A DNA stretch of 64,000 bases. Origin: Sinosporangium album (lineage in GTDB: Bacteria > Actinomycetota > Actinomycetes > Streptosporangiales > Streptosporangiaceae). Shown here in pieces: positions 22,521 to 31,000 of the stretch. Made by a program: the position numbers and the translations under genes. The notes beneath the pieces are model-generated. The model worked only from the letters and a program-made list of their open reading frames with translations. It was not told the origin of the DNA and made no database searches. The DNA lies in NCBI RefSeq assembly GCF_900100605.1, contig NZ_FNCN01000020.1:1-64000 (forward strand), written 5' to 3'. Numbering within the stretch: position 1 is the first letter of the stretch; each line of letters begins with the position of its first letter.

Positions 22521-25012
22521 GACCTCAGCCTACGCTGGGTGCCTGCCGCCTCGTCCTTGACGGCTTCCAGCCGCTCCAGCATATCTGTGAACCAGCTTCC
22601 GCGTCCGAGGTGGTGAAACTGTTCCCTGAGCGACGTGAGACGGTCCCATATGATGTCGATGTCCTCGGGCGCCATATCGTTCGGGAGCCACACTTGCCTG
22701 GCCTTGTGCACGAAATGCTTCATGAAGTCGTTGACGACTTCTGGGATTTTGATCGTTCCGTCGGGGGAGCGTTCGAAAGGCTGCTCCCAGGCAGCGCCGT
22801 GGTCGATACCGGCGACGCTGCCGTCGTCCAGGACCAGCCAGTTGCCCGGGTTCCGATCATAGTTGTCGATCACAAGGTCGAGCAGGCCCAGTAGACGGCC
22901 GCTGTCAGTGTCGGCGTACCGAGCCCGCTCGTTCATGGGCACGGTGTAGGCGTTCGGCCAATCGAGGTATTCCAGGTAAAGCAGACGGTCGCCGGCCCTC
23001 AACACGCCGGGCACTTGGGCTCCCACAGCCCTGCCGACCAAGGAGCCGAGCATTTCCGCATCGGCCTGGTGTTCAGGCGATACGTACGGGTCGTCGTTGA
23101 TGTACTTCTCGACGGCTTTGACACCGTTGCCGAACTCGACGAGCCGTGTCCGGGAGGCCGCTCCCTGGATAATCGGGTGCTCTGCGGCGATCCCTGATCT
23201 CAGCCCTTCCTCCAGGTGTTCTAAGCCGTCCAGGGTCGTGTGGTAGCGGCGTGGGCCGTCTCCGGGCTGTGGGTTGCCGGGCTCGTCCGATGGTGCGTTC
23301 TCTTCGCCCGCGGCTCGGCGTGGCCCGGGTGTGGTCCCCGCCCCGCCCGAACCGCTTCCAGCAGAACCGCTGCTGGTGGGGGAGAACCAGCCGCGGTTCT
23401 GCTGGAAGCCGCCGCGGCGGATGTAGCCGTAGTCGCGGGAGCCGCGAGATTTGGTTTCGGCCGGCGCGATCGTGAACACGGCACCGAACCGTGTCCACTG
23501 CCGTGCCGCAGCGGTGTGATCTCCTGCGTGGGGCCACTGCCCGGCTTTTGCCTCGGGGTTCTCTTCGGCGTCCTTCGCGTCGTCGTTGTCTGCGTCTTCG
23601 CTCTCGTGGGCGTCGGTGTCTCGCAGTAGGTCGTCCCACCCGTCGTCTTCCAGCTCCTCTCCTGCGGTGAGGGGGAAGGTGGCGACGTGCTGGTTGCCGC
23701 GGACCAGGGCCAGTTCGGTGAACTCGACCGGGTGGGCCGGGAGCGGGTCAGGCAGCGCGACCTGGTCGGGCTGCCGGTAGGTGAGGGTGACGTGCGGGGT
23801 GTAGCCGTGTTCAGCGCGTGCGGGCACGCCCGCCTCGGCGAGGTTGTCAACGACGTGTTGACGCAGCACTTCCAGGCCGGGCACGTCCACGGTCGCGAAT
23901 ACCGGCATGCCGTCCTCGCCCGGGGGGAAGGCGCCGATGCCGCCGATCCGGCCTGCGAGGGGGCCGGTGGTGGCGGCGGCCCGCTGGACGGCTTCGGCTG
24001 CGGCGGCCAGCGCGGTGTCGTCGAGGCCCTTGCCGAGGTAGCCGAGGGTCACGTGCAGCTGCTCGGCGGGCAACCCGTCGGGTATCGCGAGCTGGGAGGC
24101 GAGGTCGGGCGGCAGCATGAACGCCACCATCGTGCCGGGCCCGCTATCGCCGTCGGAGTCGGTGCCGGTGTCGGCTTTGGTCTCGACGTGCGGAGACGCG
24201 CCGGTCTGGCTGTCGGCGTCCACCCCTGCATCAGCAGAGCACTCATCCTGGTCACTGCCGGTGCGAGCGGTGGCGAGGTCTTCCAACGCCGACTTCGCGT
24301 CCATTCCCTCCAGCCACTCGGCGGGCAGCACACCGAGCGCGCCGCTCTCACGCGCCGCCCGGATCAGCTCACGCTTGGACTCGGCCGGGGATCCTGCACG
24401 GATGCACTCGGCGATCGAACCGGGCAGATCGACGGTGCCTCCCGCGGCGAAGACGGGACCGCCGGATAGGGGGTTGGACTTCACCGACAGGGTGAAGGTA
24501 CGGCTGTTGGCGCCGAACAGCACCGGCGAGTACTCGAACAGGTGGAGCCGTTTGATGCGGCGTACCCCGCGCGGGTCGCGGGTCGCGCCGCCCTTGGGAA
24601 CCTTGTAGCCGATCGACCACTCCTGCTCGCGGCCGAAAAACTTGACGTTGGAGAACGCCTCGCGGCCTGCGGTGGTCTCCAGGTTGAAACGCGCCTTGAC
24701 GTACAGGCCGCCCGCGTCCACCGGCCAGTCCTTGATGTGCGCGGTCATCGCCAGCAGCCGCGGATCACCGGGCATGAGCTCTTCGATGTGCTCGGTGCGG
24801 GCCACCCACACCTTCTCATCGTGGGAGAACAGGCCCTTGGGGGTGCGCACGGCGAGGGTTTCGGCGTACGCGCCCGGCACGATCAGATCGCCGACGTTGT
24901 CGATCACATTGGTGACCGATACGAGTGCTTCCACGGTGCCTTCGTCGGCTGTGGTCACCGTGCCGGCGGCGGCGCTCCCTGCGGCCTTGCGTTCGAGTTG
25001 CAGCGTCCCCAC
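22517..25012 (-). CDS. Prohead protease fused to 2H phosphoesterase and kinase-like domain
   Basis: 831 residues, about four times a normal prohead protease. Residues 1-180: HK97-type (U35) protease with His64 (FSHDEKVWVARTEH) and Ser133 (EWSIGYKV). Residues 294-450: 2H phosphoesterase (LigT/2-5 RNA ligase superfamily) with both HVT motifs, His320 (HVTLGYLG) and His407 (HVTLTYRQ). Residues 590-831: PI3/4-kinase-like domain with catalytic-loop DNYDRNPGNW (716-725) and metal-binding IDHG (736-739). Acidic and Gly/Ser linkers separate them. The protease should cut the capsid delta domain; the other parts would enter the prohead with it and may be released as internal, injectable effectors. Confidence 0.8.
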   Translation of the reverse strand: MGTLQLERKAAGSAAAGTVTTADEGTVEALVSVTNVIDNVGDLIVPGAYAETLAVRTPKGLFSHDEKVWVARTEHIEELMPGDPRLLAMTAHIKDWPVDAGGLYVKARFNLETTAGREAFSNVKFFGREQEWSIGYKVPKGGATRDPRGVRRIKRLHLFEYSPVLFGANSRTFTLSVKSNPLSGGPVFAAGGTVDLPGSIAECIRAGSPAESKRELIRAARESGALGVLPAEWLEGMDAKSALEDLATARTGSDQDECSADAGVDADSQTGASPHVETKADTGTDSDGDSGPGTMVAFMLPPDLASQLAIPDGLPAEQLHVTLGYLGKGLDDTALAAAAEAVQRAAATTGPLAGRIGGIGAFPPGEDGMPVFATVDVPGLEVLRQHVVDNLAEAGVPARAEHGYTPHVTLTYRQPDQVALPDPLPAHPVEFTELALVRGNQHVATFPLTAGEELEDDGWDDLLRDTDAHESEDADNDDAKDAEENPEAKAGQWPHAGDHTAAARQWTRFGAVFTIAPAETKSRGSRDYGYIRRGGFQQNRGWFSPTSSGSAGSGSGGAGTTPGPRRAAGEENAPSDEPGNPQPGDGPRRYHTTLDGLEHLEEGLRSGIAAEHPIIQGAASRTRLVEFGNGVKAVEKYINDDPYVSPEHQADAEMLGSLVGRAVGAQVPGVLRAGDRLLYLEYLDWPNAYTVPMNERARYADTDSGRLLGLLDLVIDNYDRNPGNWLVLDDGSVAGIDHGAAWEQPFERSPDGTIKIPEVVNDFMKHFVHKARQVWLPNDMAPEDIDIIWDRLTSLREQFHHLGRGSWFTDMLERLEAVKDEAAGTQRRLRS

Positions 25013-25115
25013 GTGTCTCTCCCCCTGTCCATATGCCTGGTCAGGGTGGAGGCCCGCCGCGGTTAGTGTCCGGTCGCGGTGACGCTGTCCTCAGATAGGC
25101 GGGTTCGGACCAAGG

Positions 25116-25310
25116 TCACTCTTCGAGGATCTCGGGTATGCACGGGCCGTCGCGGTCCCACGGCGAGCGCGTTTCGACTTCGGTGCCCAGGTCGTCCTGC
25201 AAGCGTGTGGCGAGTTCCGACATCAGGCGATCCCATTCCTGCTGCCCGACCCTTCGCGACAGGTCCGGCCATTCGCTGATGGGGAACTTGAGCAGTTCGT
25301 CCAGTGTCAT
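25116..25310 (-). CDS. 64-residue acidic hypothetical protein
   Basis: Starts 5 bp after the zincin gene upstream. Helical and acidic (LDELLKFPISEWPDLSRRVGQQEW ends with PEILEE). Small acidic partners directly after toxin-like virion enzymes are often inhibitors, but here that is only a contextual guess. Confidence 0.55.
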   Translation of the reverse strand: MTLDELLKFPISEWPDLSRRVGQQEWDRLMSELATRLQDDLGTEVETRSPWDRDGPCIPEILEE

Positions 25311-25314
25311 CGAG

Positions 25315-26535
25315 TCACCTCAAGAGGCCGAGGGCAATGAAGAAATCTTCTAGTTCGTCGGCGATCTGCGTAAAGTCTGGCAGGTCCCAGAACTGGTTGT
25401 AGCTCGTGACAAGGCCGTCGATGTTCGTTCCCGCCACGATCGGGTGGTCGCCGTAACGGTCAATGGCGCGATCCAGATCGGCCAGCATCTTGGGGTCCTG
25501 TGTTCGCAGGGCGATCCACTGGGCGTAGGAGCGAGCGAGCATCTCGCGGTGGCTGAGTATGTAGTCGATGTAGTCGTGGTCGACTGTGAGCGCATAGTCG
25601 CCCGTGGGGCTCTGCCGCCTGACGAAAGGCATGCCGTCGGGAAGGTTTCTGAGGTCTCGCAGGGCCTGGGCCATGCGGCTGTTGCCGGCCGCGACCCACC
25701 AGGAGTGCAGAATGCCGCCGGGCGCGATGTCGCGGTCGCTGAGGAACTCGCCCTTCCCGTACCCGATCCGGTGGTCGAGATAGTGCATAAGTTCGTGGGC
25801 GACGGTGAGGTGTGGGTATTCCCCGTGGGGGTTGAGCAAGAGGCGGCGTCCCGTGTAGGAGCCTTGATAGCCGGGACGGGTCTCCTCCGCGAGGGTGATC
25901 TCGGGCATTCCGGGGGGCATCTTGTGCACGGTGTCGATGAGCGGCAGGACGTGCTGGACGATCTGGCCGATGGGCTGGGTCGGATGGATTCCCGTGACGA
26001 GGCCGACGATGCGGTCGGGCTGGTCGGTGCGGGGACGCCGCCGCGGCAACGGCGACGCAGGAACAGCAGTAGTGGGGGGTGGGGCTTCGCGTAGTCCCAT
26101 CGCGTCGACTTGGCTGCGCCACGCCGGGTCGTTGAACACCTCGCGGTAGCGGACGGTGGTGGAGGGGTCGTCGCGGTCGAGGCGGATCCACCCGTCCAGG
26201 TCGCCGGTTTCGTCGTATCTGACCCACGCGTCGCCTGGTTGCCCCGTGCGGGTGAAGTAGGCATCGGCCCCGTGGGGGGTGGCGGCGGGGTCTGGTTCCT
26301 CCGGCTGCCGCGACGCCGGGGCGGCCGGTTCAGAGGAGGGGGCTCGCAGGAGCCTGTGGGGGGCGACATGGGTGGTGCCGCCGTCGTCCCACTGGACGGT
26401 GACGCCGCGTTGTTTGTCGGCGCTTTTGACGGTGCCGGCCCGGCCGGCTCCGACGAGGCGTACCCGGTCGCCGATTTTGATCCAGCGTCCTCGCCAGTCT
26501 CGCGGCTGCCACGTGCCGCCCGCTTCCCGACCCAT
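25315..26535 (-). CDS. Virion-type zincin metallopeptidase with SH3-like module
   Basis: 406 residues. Residues 10-66: PRDWRGRWIKIGDRV followed by a small beta-barrel, the same module that opens the 2751-residue protein. After a Pro-rich linker, residues 195-406 form a zincin: HELMHYLDH (HExxH near residue 246) and a downstream helix SHREMLARSYAQW whose Glu may be the third ligand. Probably a metal-dependent peptidase, delivered in the head or acting in assembly. No clear ribosome site before the ATG at 26535. Confidence 0.7.
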   Translation of the reverse strand: MGREAGGTWQPRDWRGRWIKIGDRVRLVGAGRAGTVKSADKQRGVTVQWDDGGTTHVAPHRLLRAPSSEPAAPASRQPEEPDPAATPHGADAYFTRTGQPGDAWVRYDETGDLDGWIRLDRDDPSTTVRYREVFNDPAWRSQVDAMGLREAPPPTTAVPASPLPRRRPRTDQPDRIVGLVTGIHPTQPIGQIVQHVLPLIDTVHKMPPGMPEITLAEETRPGYQGSYTGRRLLLNPHGEYPHLTVAHELMHYLDHRIGYGKGEFLSDRDIAPGGILHSWWVAAGNSRMAQALRDLRNLPDGMPFVRRQSPTGDYALTVDHDYIDYILSHREMLARSYAQWIALRTQDPKMLADLDRAIDRYGDHPIVAGTNIDGLVTSYNQFWDLPDFTQIADELEDFFIALGLLR

Positions 26536-26568
26536 GCACGGGAGGGTGCGGGGGCGGGGCTGTTAGCG

Positions 26569-26778
26569 TCAGTTCCCGTTGAGGCCGTAGTCGGCGGGGC
26601 GGCCGTCGATCACGTTGGCCGCTTTGACGAATTCGGGGTCTTGTCACATGGCGTCGTCGTCGGCGCCCGGGTGGGCGTCGATCCAGTCGTCGCGGAGCTT
26701 GTTGTAGGCGCGGTTGCGTTCCTGCACTTTCGGGTGGGGCCGCTGCGGGCGGCCTCCGGTGCTGCTCACGGCGTTCAT
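26569..26778 (-). pseudogene. Small gene with an in-frame UGA
   Basis: From the ATG at 26778 the frame encodes MNAVSSTGGRPQRPHPKVQE... and meets TGA at 26644-26646 after 44 residues. The same frame then stays coding-like (QDPEFVKAANVIDGRPADYG) to a second TGA at 26569. Stop context is UGA C, a leaky context. So either a 44-residue protein, a nonsense mutation in a 69-residue gene, or readthrough. Function unknown. Confidence 0.5.
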
Positions 26779-26834
26779 GCTATCGGCGGACACCGAAACG
26801 GCTCCTTACGGCGTGTTTTGTTGGGGAATGAGAA

Positions 26835-26860
26835 CAGGGGCCGGATAACTCCGGCCCCTG
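26835..26860 (-). terminator. Strong hairpin terminator after the IPT gene
   Basis: CAGGGGCCGGA-TAAC-TCCGGCCCCTG, perfect 11-bp stem, 46 bp downstream of the leftward gene ending at 26907. Confidence 0.75.
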
Positions 26861-26906
26861 GCATCTATTTTACCCGCGTTTCTCCGCGCGCTGATCAGCG
26901 CCTTTT

Positions 26907-27377
26907 CTATGCGGTGTAGGTGAAGGCGTTCGCGGCGGTCGCCGTCGCCGAGTCGTTGGTGACGGCCACGGCTACCGCGCCGGCCGTCTTGGCCGGGTTG
27001 AGGCAGGTGATGGTGGTGTCGTCGACGACGGTGACGCTGGTGGCGGCGGTGCCGCCGAACGCGACGGTGGTGCCGGGGGTGGCGTTGGTGACCTTGATGG
27101 TGACGAGGGTGCCGCCGGCGGCCGGGCCGGTCACCGGGGTGACCGACTCGATGGTGGGGGCGGGGAAGTAGGCGTCCAGCTCCGATTGGCGGATGATCTG
27201 CCCCTCGTGGAAGCGCAGGATGCGGCGCGGCGACGGGAACTTGGTGCCGTCGGCCTTGCCCGCCTCGTACAGGCGTTCCTCCACCTGGACGAGAGGGTCG
27301 GTTTCGGGCTGTTCGGTGACCAGGGTCTGGGCGGTGGACTTGGTGATCTGGGTGCCGTTGGCACGGTACATCGTCAT
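26907..27377 (-). CDS. IPT/TIG-domain virion protein
   Basis: 156 residues. Residues 1-70 are helical and polar. Residues 73-156 form an IPT/TIG immunoglobulin-like domain (PTIESVTPVTGPAAGGTLVT ... AVAVTNDSATATAANAF). Such domains decorate phage capsids and tails and mediate weak surface adhesion. Its start overlaps the stop of a small gene (ATGA), and it lies in the leftward head operon before a terminator, so a capsid decoration protein is likely. Confidence 0.7.
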   Translation of the reverse strand: MTMYRANGTQITKSTAQTLVTEQPETDPLVQVEERLYEAGKADGTKFPSPRRILRFHEGQIIRQSELDAYFPAPTIESVTPVTGPAAGGTLVTIKVTNATPGTTVAFGGTAATSVTVVDDTTITCLNPAKTAGAVAVAVTNDSATATAANAFTYTA

Positions 27378-27550
27378 GGCGTGGCCCTCTCCGACGGTGG
27401 CGGCTTGGGGTGGAGCGGGGCCTGCTCAAGCGGCTGCGGCTCGGGTTCGCAGGACCGCGTCAGGGCCGACCCCCCGATCAGCCCAGCGGTCACACGTGCG
27501 GCGAACCCGAGCCGCTGCCTTATCCCCCGCACTACGCCACGATGCAGCAC
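27374..27550 (-). CDS. Small Pro-rich, possibly membrane-anchored protein
   Basis: GTG at 27550 (or 27532) gives 58 (or 52) residues: basic N-terminus, hydrophobic FAARVTAGLIGGSALTRSC, then a Pro/Glu-rich tail. The Cys after the hydrophobic stretch could be a lipobox-like site. The stop overlaps the IPT gene start. It fills an otherwise empty 200-bp gap in the operon. Start not certain, no strong ribosome site. Confidence 0.4.
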   Translation of the reverse strand: MLHRGVVRGIRQRLGFAARVTAGLIGGSALTRSCEPEPQPLEQAPLHPKPPPSERATP

Positions 27551-27580
27551 CGCGGCGGGTACCGTCTCGCCCCGGCCTGG

Positions 27581-27832
27581 TCACCCTGGCGGGGTTTGTT
27601 CGACGCGTCTGACGTCGGTCAGCTCGTGGAGCGCGGCGAGCACCGTTTCGGGGTCTGTCACGTCGAGGACCTGCCCTGATACGGGGAGCGGGAGGCCCTT
27701 GCGGAGTTCCAGCAGCAGGCACGCTCGGCGCGATCCGGACACCACGCCGATGGTGGCGGTCGCTTCGGGGCGGGGTTCGCCGACGGTGACGGCGTAGTAA
27801 ACCCCGTCGATGTATCCGTGGACGGTCACCAT
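27581..27832 (-). CDS. 83-residue hypothetical protein
   Basis: Start at 27832 chosen because GGGGAGG lies 8-14 bp upstream. Beta-rich (MVTVHGYIDGVYYAVTVGE) then helical (DPETVLAALHELTDV). It starts 3 bp after the previous stop. Part of the small-gene cluster following the giant protein gene. No family recognised. Confidence 0.6.
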   Translation of the reverse strand: MVTVHGYIDGVYYAVTVGEPRPEATATIGVVSGSRRACLLLELRKGLPLPVSGQVLDVTDPETVLAALHELTDVRRVEQTPPG

Positions 27833-27834
27833 GG

Positions 27835-28023
27835 TCAGACCTCCCCATCGGGGGTGGTGTCTGCGTAGGTGGCCGTCCACACCTGCGACAGCAACGCCTG
27901 CTCCGGATCAGCCGCATACGGGTTGACGCCTACGGGGAATCCGCGGGTGGCGGCGAGCCGGGCGGAGCGGCGCGCGTCGGCGAGTTCCGTCTCCGTCGGT
28001 GTGCGCCTGGGGGTGCTGGTCAT
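27835..28023 (-). CDS. 62-residue hypothetical protein
   Basis: ATG at 28023 overlaps the stop of the 2751-residue gene (ATGA). Helical N-half with Arg/Ala/Glu and a C-half ending in acidic residues; ADPEQALLSQVW suggests an amphipathic helix. Translational coupling to the giant gene implies related stoichiometry or an accessory or inhibitor role. Function unknown. Confidence 0.6.
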   Translation of the reverse strand: MTSTPRRTPTETELADARRSARLAATRGFPVGVNPYAADPEQALLSQVWTATYADTTPDGEV

Positions 28024-31000
28024 CAGCCGAGGTCCCTTCCGTTGCCGCTGGTGATGCGTCGTTCCCGCGCCGCGCGTGCCTCGCTCGCGGTGCCGAGCCA
28101 CTGGGCGCGCCACTCTGCGTAGGTCATCCTGCCGCCGTTCGGCTGCTCCGCCCACCACCTCTTCAGCTCTTCGGAGGCGTAGGCGCGGGCGTGGACCGGG
28201 TTTCCGCCCCACAGCTTCCTCGGGTCGACGCCTGCTTTGACGCCGAGCCGCGACAGCAGATATCCGCGTGTCGCCTGCTCGGCGGCCAGCCACTGCTCGT
28301 GGACCCATTGGCGGTACATGCGGCGCACCGTGTCTTCGCGCTGCTTGTCCTCGGGGGCGCGCTGGGCGTCGATGAGCGCCCGGCGCTCCTGGCGTTCCAT
28401 CTCCACTGCGTCGAGGCCGTGGGCTTCGGCGTACGCCTCCCGCGGGTCCCACCCCTGGGCGATGAGCTCGTCGGTCCGCTGCTCTTCGGGGGTGCGGTCG
28501 TCGGGCGGGTTCTGGTCGCGGTGGCGGGCGTCGAGCTCGGCGAAGACGCGGGAGATGAGCGCCGCGGAGTGGGGGTCTGAGTGGTAGCTCGGCATGTGCC
28601 GCGCCTTGAGATCCTCCAGCTCCCCGTCCGGCATCGCCTGCACGTTGTAATGGGCGTAGGGGTCGTCGGCGGCGCGGCGGGCCCGGTCCCGGTCCTCGAG
28701 TTCGGCGGAGATCCGGTCCAGCAGGGCGGTGACGGACGGGTCGATGCCGTAGCGGCCGAGGTTGGCGGCGAACAGCCCGGCGAGGTCGTCGGTCTCCATG
28801 GACAGCAGGTCCGACGACGCGAGATCTTCCAACCCGCCGCTTCGGTCCTGGTTCCGCGCGGCTTCGCGTGCTTCGGTTTCGGCGATGAGCCGGTCCTGGC
28901 GGGCGGTGCGGACGGGGTCTTGCCCGTAGTCCTCCCACCCGGCGATCATCAGCTCGATCAGCTCGTCGTCGGGGAGGTCGCCGATGGTGTCGTCGTCGAG
29001 GGTGTCGAACCGGTGGCGCCGCCGCGAATGGCGTGCTTCGGTTTCGACGACGAGACGGTCCTGCAGCGCGGTGCGGTCCGGGTCCCGCCCGTAGGTGTCC
29101 CATCCGTCGGCGATCAGCTGCGCGAGTTCGTCGTCGTCGAGCTGCTCCACGTCCACCCGCGGCGAGGCGCTGGTGGGGGCGGGTTCTGCGGGTGGGTTGG
29201 TGCGGCGGTCGAGCTCGGCGCGGAGCCTCGCCGCGGCGGCCGGGTCGTCGATGCGCGCCAGCAGTCCGCGCAGCTGCTCATCCGACAGCGCCGGCAGGTC
29301 CACCCCTTCCAGCGGATCGCGCCGCACCCGCTCGGCGGGCTGTGCGCCTGCGCGGGGGCCCCGCTGGTCTGTCGCCAGCAGCGCCATCACCCCGAGCCCC
29401 CACTGCCGCAGGTCGTCGTCGAGGTAGTCGCCGTTGCCCGCCAGCGATTCCAGCACGGTCGCGAAAACTTCTTGGGAGCCGTCGTGGTTGACGCGGCCGG
29501 TGCGGGCGTCGGGGAGGTCACCGGGGTAGATGGAGAAGGCGCGGCCTCGGTCCTGCCCGGTCAGCGGCTCGTCGCGGGTGCGTTCGCCGACGGGGCCGCG
29601 GCTGGTGCGGTCCCATAGCAGCGCGTGCCCGGCTTCGCGGAGGCCGGGGATGACGGCTTCCATGTGGTGGCCGAGCTCGTGCGCCGCGACCGTCGCCTTC
29701 GGCACACCGCCGGGCTGGGCCGTCGGCATCGGCACCGGCGCCGCGGTGCCGGCGGGCGGTGCGGCGGTGTTGTCGTCGGCGGGGAGGCTGATCCTGGTGG
29801 TGCCGTCGCGGCGGGTGTGGAGGTGGCGGCCGGGTCCGGACACCACTTCCACCGGCCCTACCTGGCGGGCGACCGCGAGCCAGTCGGACGGCAGGAGCTG
29901 TTCGGCGTAGCGGAGGGCTGCGGCGTTGGAGCCGGCGCGGCCGGTGAGGGCGCGGCCGGTCCGGTCGGTGTAGGTGACGCCTTCGCCGCCGATGGGCCGT
30001 ACCTCTGCGAGGGTGGCTGCCAGGGCGTCGCGGCGGGCTTCGGAGAGCATGCTGCGCAGCTCCGCCTCCCGGGCTGCCGTCTGGCGCCACCGCTCCAGCG
30101 CCTGGGCGCGGCGGGCCTCCCCATCTGCCGGGGTGGGGGCGCCTGTGACGCGGGCGCTGGTGATGGCCGTATCGAGGTCGTCAGCGGTTTTCCACGCCTC
30201 GCCCCGCGCCTTGGTCACCGCATCCAGTTCCGCTCGCAGAACGGTTTCCCGGCCTGCGAGGTGCTGCTGGTAGCGGGCGTCGAGGTCGCGGCCGGCGGTG
30301 CGCAGCACGGCGAGCTGCCGCATCGCGTCCTCGCCGGGGCCGTCGTCGTCGGCGACGTCGGCGTCCCACAGGGTGGTTTCCCGCACAGGGGGGACGCGGC
30401 CCGCTTCCAGGTCTTCCAGGCTTGTGGGGTCGAATAGGGCGCGGGTGACGGGGCGGCGGCCGAGGTCGGCCAGGTCGTCGGGCAGCTGCGCCCGGTAGCC
30501 CGCCATCCGCCCAGCAACACCGCTGGTGGTTTGCGTGTCCGGCTGCAGCCGGGGGGACGGCGTTTCACGGGTGGTGATGCGGTCGCGGAGCCTGGCCAGC
30601 GAAACCCCCGCAGGGGCCACGCCGGGGGCGGGCGGGTGGTCGCGGTAGGAGGCGGCGACCCTGCCGAGCGTCTGCGGCCAGGTTTCGCCGGGCAGCGGGT
30701 CGGCGTCGAGGAGAGCACGGCGGATCCGGTCGGTCGCGCGGCGTTTCACCGCGTCAACAGCCGGCGTGACCGCTTGCGCCATGGCGGCGGCTTGGGTGTC
30801 GTCGCGGGCGCCGAGCCGGTACGCCAACGCGCGGCCGGCCTGGTCGTCTGCGGCTTCGACCCGGTCGAGTTGCGCCGCCGCGGCGGCGAATGCCGTATTC
30901 CGGTCTGCGCCGGCGGGGAGACCGCGGAGCGCTTCGGCGATGTCGGTGGCGGCCCACCGCGACCGGCTGGTCTCCACCCCGGCGAGGAACGCGCTGAACT

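Noticed and set aside
26569..26646. Selenocysteine at the in-frame UGA
   Set aside because: No SECIS-like hairpin directly after the UGA, no Cys-equivalent redox motif, and a very short protein. Readthrough or mutation is simpler.
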